NCBI RefSeq assembly: GCF_016901695.1
Contig: NZ_JACJKS010000003.1
Span: 155,204-219,203, forward strand
Source of the DNA: Mordavella massiliensis
GTDB lineage: Bacteria > Bacillota > Clostridia > Lachnospirales > Lachnospiraceae
DNA: 64,000 bases
Direction of reading: 5' to 3'
The notes under the pieces were generated by a model, which was given only the letters and a program-made list of their open reading frames with translations, did not search any database and was not told the DNA's origin. Both the position numbers and the translations under genes were made by a program. Positions 25,809 through 34,155 of the stretch are shown piece by piece; the stretch's first letter is position 1; each line of letters opens with the position of its first letter.

Positions 25809-27714
25809 CGTATAATACTTCCAGTTCCGAGGCGATGTCCGCCTTCTCCTTTGCAAGCTCCTGGCATTTCACGGAGTTGGTATAGACCTCCTCCTCTGCC
25901 ATGAGCGCGTCGATCTGTGAGTCCCGCTCCTCCAGCAGGGTGATCCGCTCCTCGGTCTTCTTCAGATCGCTGGCCCGCTTTCGCTCCCTGGCCTGCGCCT
26001 CTTTCTGCTCCTGCCAGCTCAGTTTCGCCTCCGAGACAGCCCCGCGCTCTGCGCCGGATCCTGTGTTTGGGAGGCTGGAGGAGGAAGACGGCGCGCAGGC
26101 GGCGGTCAGCTCCTCTTTCTTTTCCAGGTAATAGTCGTAATTGCCGATATAATTTACAAATGTCTGGTTCACAAGCTCCAGGATCCGCGTGGCTGTCTGG
26201 TTGATAAAGTACCGGTCATGGGAGACATAGAGCACAGTGCCGGTGTAGTTGTTGAGGGCATTTTCCAGGATTTCCTTGGAGGCGATATCCAGATGGTTGG
26301 TGGGCTCGTCCAGGATCAGGAAATTGGCCTCGGAGAGCATCAGCTTTGCCAGGGACACACGGCCCCGCTCCCCGCCGCTCAGGTCGCCGATCCGCTTGAA
26401 CACGTCGTCCCCTGTAAAAAGGAAGGCGGCCAGCATATTGCGGATCTGCGTGTGCGTGAGAGAGGGGTAGTCGTCCGAGATCTCGTCAAACACCGTCTTA
26501 TCCATGTGGAGCACATGATGCTCCTGGTCGTAGTAGCCCACATGCACGTTGGCGCCCAGGGTAAAGGAACCGCTGTCTGCACGGATCACGTCGTTGAGGA
26601 TCTTAAGAAGCGTTGTCTTGCCGGTCCCGTTGTCACCGATGACAGCCACGTGCTCGCCGCGGCGGATGGAGAAGCTCACATCTGTGAAAAGCGTCTGGTC
26701 CGGAAAGGATTTGGACAGATGCTCCACCGACAGGACGTCGTTCCCGCTGACGCAGGAGGGCTCCAGCGTGAGGCGGATATCTGTGCGCAGCTCTGCCGGC
26801 TTCTCGATCCTCTCCATTTTATCCAGCATCTTTTCCCGGCTCTCCGCCCGCTTGATGGACTTCTCACGGTTGAAGGAGCGCAGCTTCTCAATGACAGCCT
26901 CCTGGTGGCGGATCTCCTGCTGCTGGTTCAGGTATTCCTTCAGTCGTGCTTCCCGGATCTGCTGCTTTTTCTGCGCATAGTCAGCGTAGTTGCCCATGTA
27001 TGTCGTGAGCGAGCCCTGCTCGATCTCGATCACCTTGGTCACGACCCGGTTCAGGAAATACCGGTCGTGGGACACGATGAGAACAGCGCCGGGATAATTC
27101 AGAAGATAGGTCTCCAGCCAGGTGATCGAGTGCAGATCCAGATGGTTGGTGGGCTCGTCCAGCAGAAGGATGTCCGGGCGCGTCAGGAGCAGTTTGCCGA
27201 GAGATACGCGGGTCTTCTGACCGCCGGAGAGGGTGCCGACCTCCCGGTCAAAGTCCTCCTCGCCAAAGCCGAGTCCCTTCAGGACGCCTGTGATCTCGCT
27301 TTCGCAGGCGTAGCCGTTTTCGCGGTCAAACCGTTCCGTCAGACGGTGATAGGTGTTCAGCCGCTCTGTGAGAGCCTCGCCGGACAGGGAGGGCAGTTCC
27401 TCCTCGATCCGGCGGATCTCCGCCTCAATGGCCAGGATCTCTGCCTTTGCCGTGCGGACCTCCCCGTAGATCGTGTTTCCGCTGCCGAGATCCTGATGCT
27501 GGGCAAGATACCCGAGCGTCCGGCCCTTTGCCAGCGTGACGGTGCCGCCGTCGGCGGGCAGCTCCCCTACGATCATCTTTAAGATCGTGGACTTTCCGGC
27601 GCCATTGATCCCTACAAGGGCGGCTTTTTCGTGGTCCTCAATATGGAAGGAGCCGTCCCTGACAATGACGTCCTCCCCGAATGACTTTTCTATATTATGA
27701 CATGCTAAGATCAT
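25786..27714 (-). CDS. ABC-F family ATPase (YdiF/Uup-like translation factor)
   Basis: This is a 642-residue soluble twin-ATPase protein of the ABC-F family, which acts on ribosomes rather than in membranes. The first Walker A is GINGAGKST with signature LSGGQKTR; the second is GDNGTGKTT with LSGGERGR. Both Walker B motifs are followed by DEPTNHLD. A basic linker lies between the domains (about 250-310), and a C-terminal charged coiled coil (about 545-642) is typical of YdiF-like housekeeping members rather than short antibiotic-resistance types. It is monocistronic on the minus strand, with its own consensus promoter at 27759-27787. Confidence 0.9.
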   Translation of the reverse strand: MILACHNIEKSFGEDVIVRDGSFHIEDHEKAALVGINGAGKSTILKMIVGELPADGGTVTLAKGRTLGYLAQHQDLGSGNTIYGEVRTAKAEILAIEAEIRRIEEELPSLSGEALTERLNTYHRLTERFDRENGYACESEITGVLKGLGFGEEDFDREVGTLSGGQKTRVSLGKLLLTRPDILLLDEPTNHLDLHSITWLETYLLNYPGAVLIVSHDRYFLNRVVTKVIEIEQGSLTTYMGNYADYAQKKQQIREARLKEYLNQQQEIRHQEAVIEKLRSFNREKSIKRAESREKMLDKMERIEKPAELRTDIRLTLEPSCVSGNDVLSVEHLSKSFPDQTLFTDVSFSIRRGEHVAVIGDNGTGKTTLLKILNDVIRADSGSFTLGANVHVGYYDQEHHVLHMDKTVFDEISDDYPSLTHTQIRNMLAAFLFTGDDVFKRIGDLSGGERGRVSLAKLMLSEANFLILDEPTNHLDIASKEILENALNNYTGTVLYVSHDRYFINQTATRILELVNQTFVNYIGNYDYYLEKKEELTAACAPSSSSSLPNTGSGAERGAVSEAKLSWQEQKEAQARERKRASDLKKTEERITLLEERDSQIDALMAEEEVYTNSVKCQELAKEKADIASELEVLYEKWEELA

Positions 27715-27731
27715 GGTGTACCTCCTGTGAG

Positions 27732-27754
27732 AAAGCCGCGTATTCAGCGGCCTT
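27732..27754 (-). other. leader hairpin upstream of ABC-F gene
   Basis: On the minus strand GCCGC and GCGGC pair across a seven-base loop, between the promoter and the ribosome binding site of the ABC-F gene. It may affect translation or stability. There is no strong T-run after it. Confidence 0.35.
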
Positions 27755-27758
27755 ATCT

Positions 27759-27787
27759 ATTATAAAGGGGATGGGGGGACGTGTCAA
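27759..27787 (-). promoter_or_regulatory. consensus promoter of the YdiF-like ABC-F gene
   Basis: On the minus strand TTGACA and TATAAT are separated by 17 bases. It is a perfect sigma-A type promoter about 45 bases upstream of the start codon. Confidence 0.8.
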
Positions 27788-27815
27788 TTTCCGGGGAACT
27801 TTTCAGAACAAAAAA

Positions 27816-27844
27816 TTGACTTTGTACGGACAATTCTATATAAT
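27816..27844 (+). promoter_or_regulatory. promoter of rex
   Basis: TTGACT and TATAAT are separated by 17 bases, about 35 bases before the rex GTG start. I did not find a clear Rex operator (TTGTGAA-N6-TTCACAA type) at this promoter. Confidence 0.7.
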
Positions 27845-27878
27845 AGGTCTGAGAAACTGAAATGGAAGGTGAATATAA

Positions 27879-28532
27879 GTGGAAGGCAGAGAAATTTCAC
27901 AGGCAGTCATACGTAGACTTCCAAGATATTACCGCTATTTAGGGGAACTGCTGGAGAACGGCGTGGAGAGGATCTCCTCCAATGATCTCAGCAAGAGGAT
28001 GCACGTGACAGCTTCCCAGATACGGCAGGATCTGAACAACTTCGGCGGCTTCGGCCAGCAGGGGTATGGATATAATGTAAAGTATCTCTACACGGAGATC
28101 GGCAAGATACTCGGACTCGAGGAGGACCATGACATGGTCATCATCGGAGCCGGTAATCTCGGACATGCGCTTGCCAACTATGCGGCGTTTGAGAAGCGTG
28201 GATTTGTCCTGAAGGGGATTTTTGACGTGAACCCCACGCTGAAGGGCATGACGATCCGCGGCGTGCCCATCCACATGATGGACGAGCTGGAGGATTTCGT
28301 AAAGAAAAACGACATAGAGATCGGCATCCTTACGATCCCGAAGGCAAAGGCGATCGAGGTCGCCAATCAGCTTGTATCATACGGCGTGAAGGCGATCTGG
28401 AATTTCGCACACACGGATCTGAATCTCCCGGAGGATGTGATCGTTGAGAACGTACATCTGTCAGAGAGCCTGATGCGGCTTTCTTACAACATCAGCCGGT
28501 ATAATGAGGAACAGAAAAAAGCAGAAAAATAG
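27879..28532 (+). CDS. rex: redox-sensing transcriptional repressor Rex
   Basis: Rex represses fermentation and respiration genes and responds to the NADH/NAD+ ratio. The 217-residue protein has an N-terminal winged helix (VIRRLPRYYRYLGELL; SKRMHVTASQIRQDLNNFG) and a Rossmann domain with GAGNLGHALANY. The start is GTG, because GGAAGG lies about 9 bases upstream; no suitable ATG is in frame. It precedes the NAD(P)H-hydrate repair gene, so redox sensing and nicotinamide repair are neighbours. Confidence 0.95.
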   Translation: MEGREISQAVIRRLPRYYRYLGELLENGVERISSNDLSKRMHVTASQIRQDLNNFGGFGQQGYGYNVKYLYTEIGKILGLEEDHDMVIIGAGNLGHALANYAAFEKRGFVLKGIFDVNPTLKGMTIRGVPIHMMDELEDFVKKNDIEIGILTIPKAKAIEVANQLVSYGVKAIWNFAHTDLNLPEDVIVENVHLSESLMRLSYNISRYNEEQKKAEK

Positions 28533-28634
28533 CAGCGTTTGAAGGGCGTGTAAAGGCGGCGTATGGAAGACAGGCCTTCTTTATACGTCCTTTTCATATC
28601 GCTGCTGCCTGCAGGAAAGAAGGAGGGTGACAGT

Positions 28635-30131
28635 ATGATCTTTCTGCCAGACGGAAGACAGATGAAGACAGCGGACAGCTACACCATACGGGAGAAGAAG
28701 ATCCCGTCCCTCATCCTGATGGAGCGGGCGGCCCGCGCGTTCGTGGACACGGTGACAGAGAGGGGATACGATCTGTCCCGCGTGTGCGTGGTGTGCGGCT
28801 CCGGCAACAACGGAGGGGACGGTTTCGCCATAGCGAGGCTCCTGCTGGAAAAGGGAGCTGAGGTGACAGCTGTGATGGCCGGCAATCCGGACCACTGTAC
28901 GGAGGAGACGCTCCGGCAGATCGGGCTTTTCAGGGAAGCGGGCGGAACTGTCTGCAACTCTTTTGAGGAAGGTGAATATAGTATACTGATCGACGCCGTG
29001 TTCGGTGCGGGCCTGAGCAGGCGGGTGGAGGGCTCCTACCTGGCGTGCATCGAGGCCATGAACCGGTCCGGCGGTGTGAAGCTTGCAGTGGATGTGCCCT
29101 CCGGTGTGTCCACTTCCAGCGGCGAGGTGGCCACAAGCGCATTTAAGGCAGATCTGACCGTCAGCTTCCAGTGCGCCAAACTGGGCTGCATGCTCGACCC
29201 GGGCAGGGCCTATGCAGGGGAAGTAAAAGTAGCCGACATCGGCGTGGACACAGACGGCCTGGAGGGCGACAGGGATGTGGCCTACGCGCTGGAGGAGCAG
29301 GATGTGCGCGCCATGCTGCCGGGCAGGAGGGCTGACTCCCACAAAGGGGATTACGGCAGAGCGCTTATCATAGCCGGAAGCCGCGGCATGGCGGGCGCCG
29401 CGTATCTCTCGGCTTTGGCCGCCTACCGGACAGGAGCCGGCCTTGTACAGATCTATACACCCGAGGAAAACAGGACCATCCTGCAGACACTGCTGCCGGA
29501 AGCCATCGTGCGCTGCTATGATTTCTTTGACGAGAGGGAGCTTCTGCGCCTCCTCGAGTGGGCGGACGTGGTGAGCATCGGATCCGGACTGGGAACGAGC
29601 GACAAGTCCAGGCGCATCCTGCAGACCACCCTGGAGAATGTGCAGGTGCCCTGTGTTGTGGATGCGGACGGACTGAACCTGCTGGCAGAGCACAGCCGCT
29701 ACCTGTCCAGGCTTCCCCATGAGAATTTCGTGTTCACCCCGCATATGGGCGAGATGAGCCGGATCACAAAGAAGCCGGTGGAGGAGCTCCGGAAAAGCCG
29801 CCTGGAGGAACTGATGCAGTTTACCGGTTCCCACCGGATCACCTGCGTGCTCAAAGACGCGCGCACCTGCATCGGAAAGCAGGGAGAGCATCCCTTTGTC
29901 AACCTGTCCGGCAACGCCGCCATGGCGAAAGCCGGGAGCGGGGATGTCCTGGCCGGCGTGATCACCGGTCTGATCGCCCAGGGCATGGACTGCTTTGACG
30001 GGGCGGTCCTCGGCGTGTACCTGCACGGGCTCGCCGGCGATGCGGCGCGCAGGGGGAAGGGCGGCTACAGCGTGCTGGCCCGGGAACTGGCAGACGCCGT
30101 GGGCGCGGTACTGAAAAGACTGGAGGAGTAA
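28635..30131 (+). CDS. nnr: bifunctional NAD(P)H-hydrate epimerase / ADP-dependent dehydratase
   Basis: This enzyme repairs damaged NAD(P)H hydrates. The 498-residue protein fuses an N-terminal YjeF epimerase domain (about 1-215; motif GSGNNGGDGFAIARLL) with a C-terminal ribokinase-like dehydratase domain (about 225-498; IIAGSRGMAGAAYLS and the catalytic region GNAAMAKAGSGDVLAG). The ATG at 28635 is preferred because AAGGAGGGTGACAGT precedes it. The 100-base gap from rex contains an imperfect hairpin. alr starts 3 bases after the stop. Confidence 0.93.
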   Translation: MIFLPDGRQMKTADSYTIREKKIPSLILMERAARAFVDTVTERGYDLSRVCVVCGSGNNGGDGFAIARLLLEKGAEVTAVMAGNPDHCTEETLRQIGLFREAGGTVCNSFEEGEYSILIDAVFGAGLSRRVEGSYLACIEAMNRSGGVKLAVDVPSGVSTSSGEVATSAFKADLTVSFQCAKLGCMLDPGRAYAGEVKVADIGVDTDGLEGDRDVAYALEEQDVRAMLPGRRADSHKGDYGRALIIAGSRGMAGAAYLSALAAYRTGAGLVQIYTPEENRTILQTLLPEAIVRCYDFFDERELLRLLEWADVVSIGSGLGTSDKSRRILQTTLENVQVPCVVDADGLNLLAEHSRYLSRLPHENFVFTPHMGEMSRITKKPVEELRKSRLEELMQFTGSHRITCVLKDARTCIGKQGEHPFVNLSGNAAMAKAGSGDVLAGVITGLIAQGMDCFDGAVLGVYLHGLAGDAARRGKGGYSVLARELADAVGAVLKRLEE

Positions 30132-30134
30132 GAC

Positions 30135-31304
30135 ATGAAGCACTATACAAGGATCTGCGCCAGGATCGACCTGGACGCTGTGGCATATAATCTTGAGAAG
30201 ATGCACGAGAGGATCAGCCCGAAGGGGCGCATGGTCGCCGTCGTCAAGATGGACGGCTACGGCCACGGCGCGGCCCAGATCGCAAAGTGGGTCACAGAAG
30301 AGACGGACTACATCTGGGGCTATGCGGCCGCCACGCCGGACGAGGCGATCCTCCTTCGGAAGAAGGGCGTCAGGAAGCCGATCCTCGTACTTGGCTGCGC
30401 TTTCCCGGAACAGCGGGATGAGCTGATCCGCCAGGAGATCCGCATGACATGCTACACGCTGGAGATGGCGTGGGACATAGCGAAGCGGGCGCAGAGGATC
30501 GGAAAGGACGCGTACATACATATCAAACTGGATACCGGCATGTCCAGGCTCGGCTTCCTCATCTGTGAGGAGAGCGCCGGGGAGATCGCCAGGATCGCAG
30601 GGCTGCAGGGCCTTGTGCTGGAAGGGATGTTCACACATTTCTCCAAGGCGGACGAGGAAGATAAGACGTTTACGAAGAAGCAGATCAAAGCATACCTGTG
30701 GATGAAGGAGGAGCTTAAGAAGCGGGGCGTGACATTTCCGTACTGCCACTGCTCCAACAGCGCCGGCATCATCGACATCCCGGAGGCGGCCATGGATCTG
30801 GCCCGGGCCGGCATCGCCATGTACGGCATCTATCCGTCCGCCGAGGTGAGGAAGGATCTCGTTCCCCTGCGGCCGGCCATGGCCCTGATCAGCCATGTGG
30901 CCCACGTCAAGTGGGTGGACGCGGGGACGCCGGTCAGCTACGGCGGAACCTTTGTGACGGAGCGCAGGACCAAGATCGTGACCGTGCCGGTGGGGTACGG
31001 GGACGGCTATCCAAGGAGCCTCTCAAACAGAGGATGGGTGCTGATCCACGGGAAAAAGGCGCCGATCCTCGGGCGGATCTGCATGGATCAGTTCATGGTG
31101 GATGCCACCGGGATCGAGGACGTCCGCTTCGGCGACGAGGTGACCCTTGTCGGACATGACGGGGACGAGTACCTGTCTGTGGATACACTGGCAGATCTGT
31201 CCGGCCGGTTCAGCTATGAATTTATCTGCAACATCGGAAAGCGCGTGCCAAGGGAGTATATCCGGCACGGGGAGATCGTGGAGCAGATGGACTATTTCGG
31301 ATAG
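30135..31304 (+). CDS. alr: alanine racemase
   Basis: This PLP enzyme makes D-alanine for peptidoglycan. It has 389 residues. The PLP-binding Lys is in VVKMDGYGHGA (about residue 38), the catalytic Tyr region is GTPVSYGGTF, and the N-terminal RIDLDAVAYNLEK is typical. It starts 3 bp after nnr and precedes mazF by 79 bp, an arrangement like the Firmicute alr-ndoA region except that the antitoxin gene is missing. Confidence 0.96.
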   Translation: MKHYTRICARIDLDAVAYNLEKMHERISPKGRMVAVVKMDGYGHGAAQIAKWVTEETDYIWGYAAATPDEAILLRKKGVRKPILVLGCAFPEQRDELIRQEIRMTCYTLEMAWDIAKRAQRIGKDAYIHIKLDTGMSRLGFLICEESAGEIARIAGLQGLVLEGMFTHFSKADEEDKTFTKKQIKAYLWMKEELKKRGVTFPYCHCSNSAGIIDIPEAAMDLARAGIAMYGIYPSAEVRKDLVPLRPAMALISHVAHVKWVDAGTPVSYGGTFVTERRTKIVTVPVGYGDGYPRSLSNRGWVLIHGKKAPILGRICMDQFMVDATGIEDVRFGDEVTLVGHDGDEYLSVDTLADLSGRFSYEFICNIGKRVPREYIRHGEIVEQMDYFG

Positions 31305-31383
31305 CGGCCGGCGTGCTTTTGGAATACATCCGAGAAAGATGGCAATACTAGAGGTATCTAATCGGATCGGAGTGTGACCGGAA

Positions 31384-31731
31384 GTGCAGGTAAAGCGCGG
31401 CGATATCTACTACGCGGATTTAAGCCCCGTCGTGGGCTCAGAGCAGGGCGGGATCCGTCCCGTGCTGATCATACAGAACAACATAGGAAACAGACACAGT
31501 CCCACCGTCATATGCGCGGCGATCACCTCCCGCATGAACAAGGCAAAGCTGCCGACGCACGTGGAGATCGATGCAGGCAGGTACCGGATCGTCAGAAATT
31601 CGGTGATCCTGCTGGAACAGGTGCGCACGATCGACAAGCGGCGGCTGAAGGAGATGGTCTGCCATCTGGACCGGGAACTGATGGAGAAAGTAGATGAGGC
31701 CCTGAAGATCAGCTTCGAGCTTCATACATAG
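31384..31731 (+). CDS. mazF: MazF/NdoA-type endoribonuclease toxin
   Basis: This is a 115-residue PemK/MazF family mRNA interferase. It begins [21 protein letters not shown] and continues RPVLIIQNN and [18 protein letters not shown], closely matching Bacillus NdoA. The catalytic Arg and Thr positions (GGIRPV and AAITSR) are retained. The start is GTG with a weak GACCGGAA upstream. The 79-base gap after alr can encode at most a 12-residue peptide (start at 31339), so no MazE/NdoAI antitoxin is adjacent. It may be encoded elsewhere, or the protein may act as a tamed regulator. Confidence 0.9.
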   Translation: MQVKRGDIYYADLSPVVGSEQGGIRPVLIIQNNIGNRHSPTVICAAITSRMNKAKLPTHVEIDAGRYRIVRNSVILLEQVRTIDKRRLKEMVCHLDRELMEKVDEALKISFELHT

Positions 31732-31756
31732 GAAAAGGAGCGGTAAGAAAGAGATT

Positions 31757-32557
31757 ATGGAAGAAGGCAGTTTGTTTCAGAGGATGAAGCAGTTATTCCA
31801 GGAAGACGAAGAACTGAAAGGAAAGGAAGAGTTCGGACAGGAGGCGACGGAGCTGATCCGCAATATCTTCCGCTACATGGACAAGGACGCGCGGGATATC
31901 ATGACCCACCGGCGGGATATCGTCGCCATTGACGGGGAGGAGACGCTGGAAGATGCGCTGAAGTTCATGCTGGAGGAAAAGCACTCCCGCTTCCCGATCT
32001 ACCGGGAGGACATTGACGAGATCATCGGCACTATGCACCTGCGGGAGGCCATGGTGTGCTACATGAATGAGGAACTGCGTATCCGGCGCGTCTGTGAGCT
32101 GGAGGAGTACATACGGCCGGTCACCTTCATACCGGAATCCAAGAGCATTGACAAGCTCTTTAAGGAAATGCAGGCAAAGAAAAAGCATCTGGTGATCGTC
32201 CTGGACGAGTACGGGCAGACATCCGGGCTTGTGGCCATGGAGGACATCCTGGAGGAGATCATGGGCAACATCCTGGACGAGTACGACGAGGAGGAGGAAC
32301 TGCTTGTCAGACAGCCCGACGGCAGCATCAAGGCCAGCGGATTCGCAGAGCTGGAGGACCTGGAGGAGATGCTGGGCATCTCCATGGAGACAGAAGAGTA
32401 CGAGACGCTGAACGGCTTCCTGACAGGGCAGCTGGACCGGATCCCGGGGGAGGACGAGCACTGCGTCATCGATTACAGCGGGTACAGATTTACCGTGCTG
32501 TCCGTTGATAATAACGCCATCCAGTCAGTCAGCATTGAAAAAACAGACGGAGAGTGA
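31757..32557 (+). CDS. CorC/HlyC-type CBS-domain protein
   Basis: This is a 266-residue soluble protein with a CBS-domain pair (about 55-185; MTHRRDIVAIDG and SGLVAMEDILEEIMG) followed by a C-terminal transporter-associated CorC_HlyC domain (about 195-262). The N-terminal DUF21 membrane domain of larger family members is absent. Such proteins are linked to divalent-cation efflux, but this one could only act through partners. It follows mazF by 25 bp with AGGAGCGG as ribosome binding site. Confidence 0.85.
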   Translation: MEEGSLFQRMKQLFQEDEELKGKEEFGQEATELIRNIFRYMDKDARDIMTHRRDIVAIDGEETLEDALKFMLEEKHSRFPIYREDIDEIIGTMHLREAMVCYMNEELRIRRVCELEEYIRPVTFIPESKSIDKLFKEMQAKKKHLVIVLDEYGQTSGLVAMEDILEEIMGNILDEYDEEEELLVRQPDGSIKASGFAELEDLEEMLGISMETEEYETLNGFLTGQLDRIPGEDEHCVIDYSGYRFTVLSVDNNAIQSVSIEKTDGE

Positions 32558-32603
32558 TAGAATAGAAAAAGTGTGAATAAAGAAGATACAAGGAGAGAGG
32601 AAC

Positions 32604-33335
32604 ATGTCAGGACATTCAAAGTTTGCCAACATCAAACATAAGAAAGAAAAGAACGATGCCGCGAAGGGCAAGATCTTTACCAAGATCGGCAAGGAGCTGG
32701 TGGTGGCCATCAAGGAGGGCGGCAGCGCGGATCCTGCCAACAACAGCAGGCTCCGGGACGTGATCGCCAAGGCAAAAGCCAACAACATGCCCAACGACAC
32801 GATCGAGCGAAATATAAAGAAGGCGGCCGGCGACGCGGATGCTTCCAACTACGAGCACATTACATACGAGGGCTACGGGCCGGGCGGCACAGCCATCATC
32901 GTGGAGACGCTGACAGATAATAAGAACCGGACGGCCTCCAACGTAAAGAGCGCATTTACAAAAGGAAACGGCAATGTGGGGACACCCGGCTGCGTTTCAT
33001 TCATGTTTGACAGGAAGGGGCAGATCCTCGTCGCCAAGGAAGAGTACGAGGGCGACCCGGACGAGCTGATGATGCAGGCCCTGGATGCGGGCGCCGAGGA
33101 CTTCGCCGAGGAGGAGGACAGCTACGAGATCCTCACAGATCCCGACGAGTTCAGCGCAGTCCGCCTGGCACTTGAGGAGGCGGGCATCCCCATGGCGCAG
33201 GCCGAGGTGACCATGATCCCCCAGACATGGGTGGAGCTCTCCGATGAGAAGGATATCCAGAATATCCAGAAGACGCTTGATCTTCTGGATGATGACGATG
33301 ACGTGCAGGACGTCTATCACAACTGGGATATGTAG
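32604..33335 (+). CDS. YebC/PmpR family protein
   Basis: This is a 243-residue YebC family protein beginning [22 protein letters not shown]. The family comprises transcription regulators, with recent work also implicating members in translation of difficult motifs. Three domains are expected from length, and the acidic C-terminal end ([16 protein letters not shown]) is typical. The ATG follows AAGGAGAGAGGAAC. The next gene starts 15 bases downstream. Confidence 0.93.
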   Translation: MSGHSKFANIKHKKEKNDAAKGKIFTKIGKELVVAIKEGGSADPANNSRLRDVIAKAKANNMPNDTIERNIKKAAGDADASNYEHITYEGYGPGGTAIIVETLTDNKNRTASNVKSAFTKGNGNVGTPGCVSFMFDRKGQILVAKEEYEGDPDELMMQALDAGAEDFAEEEDSYEILTDPDEFSAVRLALEEAGIPMAQAEVTMIPQTWVELSDEKDIQNIQKTLDLLDDDDDVQDVYHNWDM

Positions 33336-33350
33336 GTGGGGTCAGATGCG

Positions 33351-34124
33351 ATGGAAACGAAGTCACTTGAGACGGTAAAGCGTGAGCTGGTGGATTTCTT
33401 TGAAGAAATGCTTGCGTACCGTCCGTATTTCAAGAGAAAGGTGTACGCAGACACATTTATGAAGTGTTATGAGGAGCACAGAGAGCTCCTTGCAGACATA
33501 ACCGCGCTCTGCAGTCAGGCAGAGGACGAGGAGGACCTGATCGGGGAGCTGGCGGCCGCGATCCCGGATCACGCCCACGGCCAGATCGAAGCCCTCCGCG
33601 GGAAGAGCAGGCGGGAGGGCCGGATGATTGACTACAACATGGCCATGGTTACCTTTGTCATGCCTGTGCTGGGATACGGCGGCAGCAAGATCCTGAGCAG
33701 GATGATCGATCAGATGGTTGAGAAGTGGAACCAGCCGCCCATGACCATGCAGATCCAGAGGTCGGATTTTGAGAGCCTCAAAAACGGCTTCCGGTCCCAT
33801 CTGTGCTACATCACGACCGCCGTGTGCAAAAGCCGCGGCAGAGGGGACGACTGCCGGGAGCTTTGCATGCTCAGGCAGTACAGGGACGATGTCCTTGCCT
33901 CCACCCCGGAGGGGAGGAGGCTGGTGGAGGAATACTATGACGTGGCTCCCACCATTGTGTCCCGCATCAACAGGCAGAAGGACGCAGATGAGATCTACGA
34001 GGAGATCTACCGCACATATCTGAGCCGCTGCATCGACCTGATCGGACAGGATCAGCCGGACGCGTGCCAGGAGGTCTACACGGATATGGTGGAAGAGCTT
34101 AAGAGAAAGTATCTCTTCTCATAA
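33351..34124 (+). CDS. CFI-box-CTERM domain protein of unknown function
   Basis: This is a 257-residue cytosolic protein. The C-terminal half contains the CFI-box-like segment CYITTAVCKSRGRGDDC followed by LRQYRDD and EYYDVAPTIV, a recognised but functionally uncharacterised motif with paired cysteines. The N-terminal half is helical with no recognised domain. The ATG at 33351 is chosen for its GGTGGGG upstream; an in-frame GTG at 33336 overlaps the yebC stop region. The role is unknown. Confidence 0.7.
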   Translation: METKSLETVKRELVDFFEEMLAYRPYFKRKVYADTFMKCYEEHRELLADITALCSQAEDEEDLIGELAAAIPDHAHGQIEALRGKSRREGRMIDYNMAMVTFVMPVLGYGGSKILSRMIDQMVEKWNQPPMTMQIQRSDFESLKNGFRSHLCYITTAVCKSRGRGDDCRELCMLRQYRDDVLASTPEGRRLVEEYYDVAPTIVSRINRQKDADEIYEEIYRTYLSRCIDLIGQDQPDACQEVYTDMVEELKRKYLFS

Positions 34125-34155
34125 AGCAAATGACAGAAATACACAGGAAAGGAAC

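Noticed and set aside
25786..27714. Antibiotic-resistance role for the first ABC-F protein
   Set aside because: The length, linker and charged C-terminal extension fit housekeeping YdiF/Uup-like factors, unlike the Lsa-like protein at 56043-57518.
27845..27878. Rex operator upstream of rex
   Set aside because: I looked for TTGTGAA-N6-TTCACAA-type sites near the rex and nfnA promoters and found no convincing match.
28581..30905. 774-codon open frame antisense to nnr and alr
   Set aside because: It overlaps two well-supported genes, has no recognisable motif and reflects the codon bias of the opposite strand.
34125..34155. SAM riboswitch or T-box before the O-acetylhomoserine sulfhydrylase gene
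   Set aside because: The gap is only 31 bases, too short for either element.
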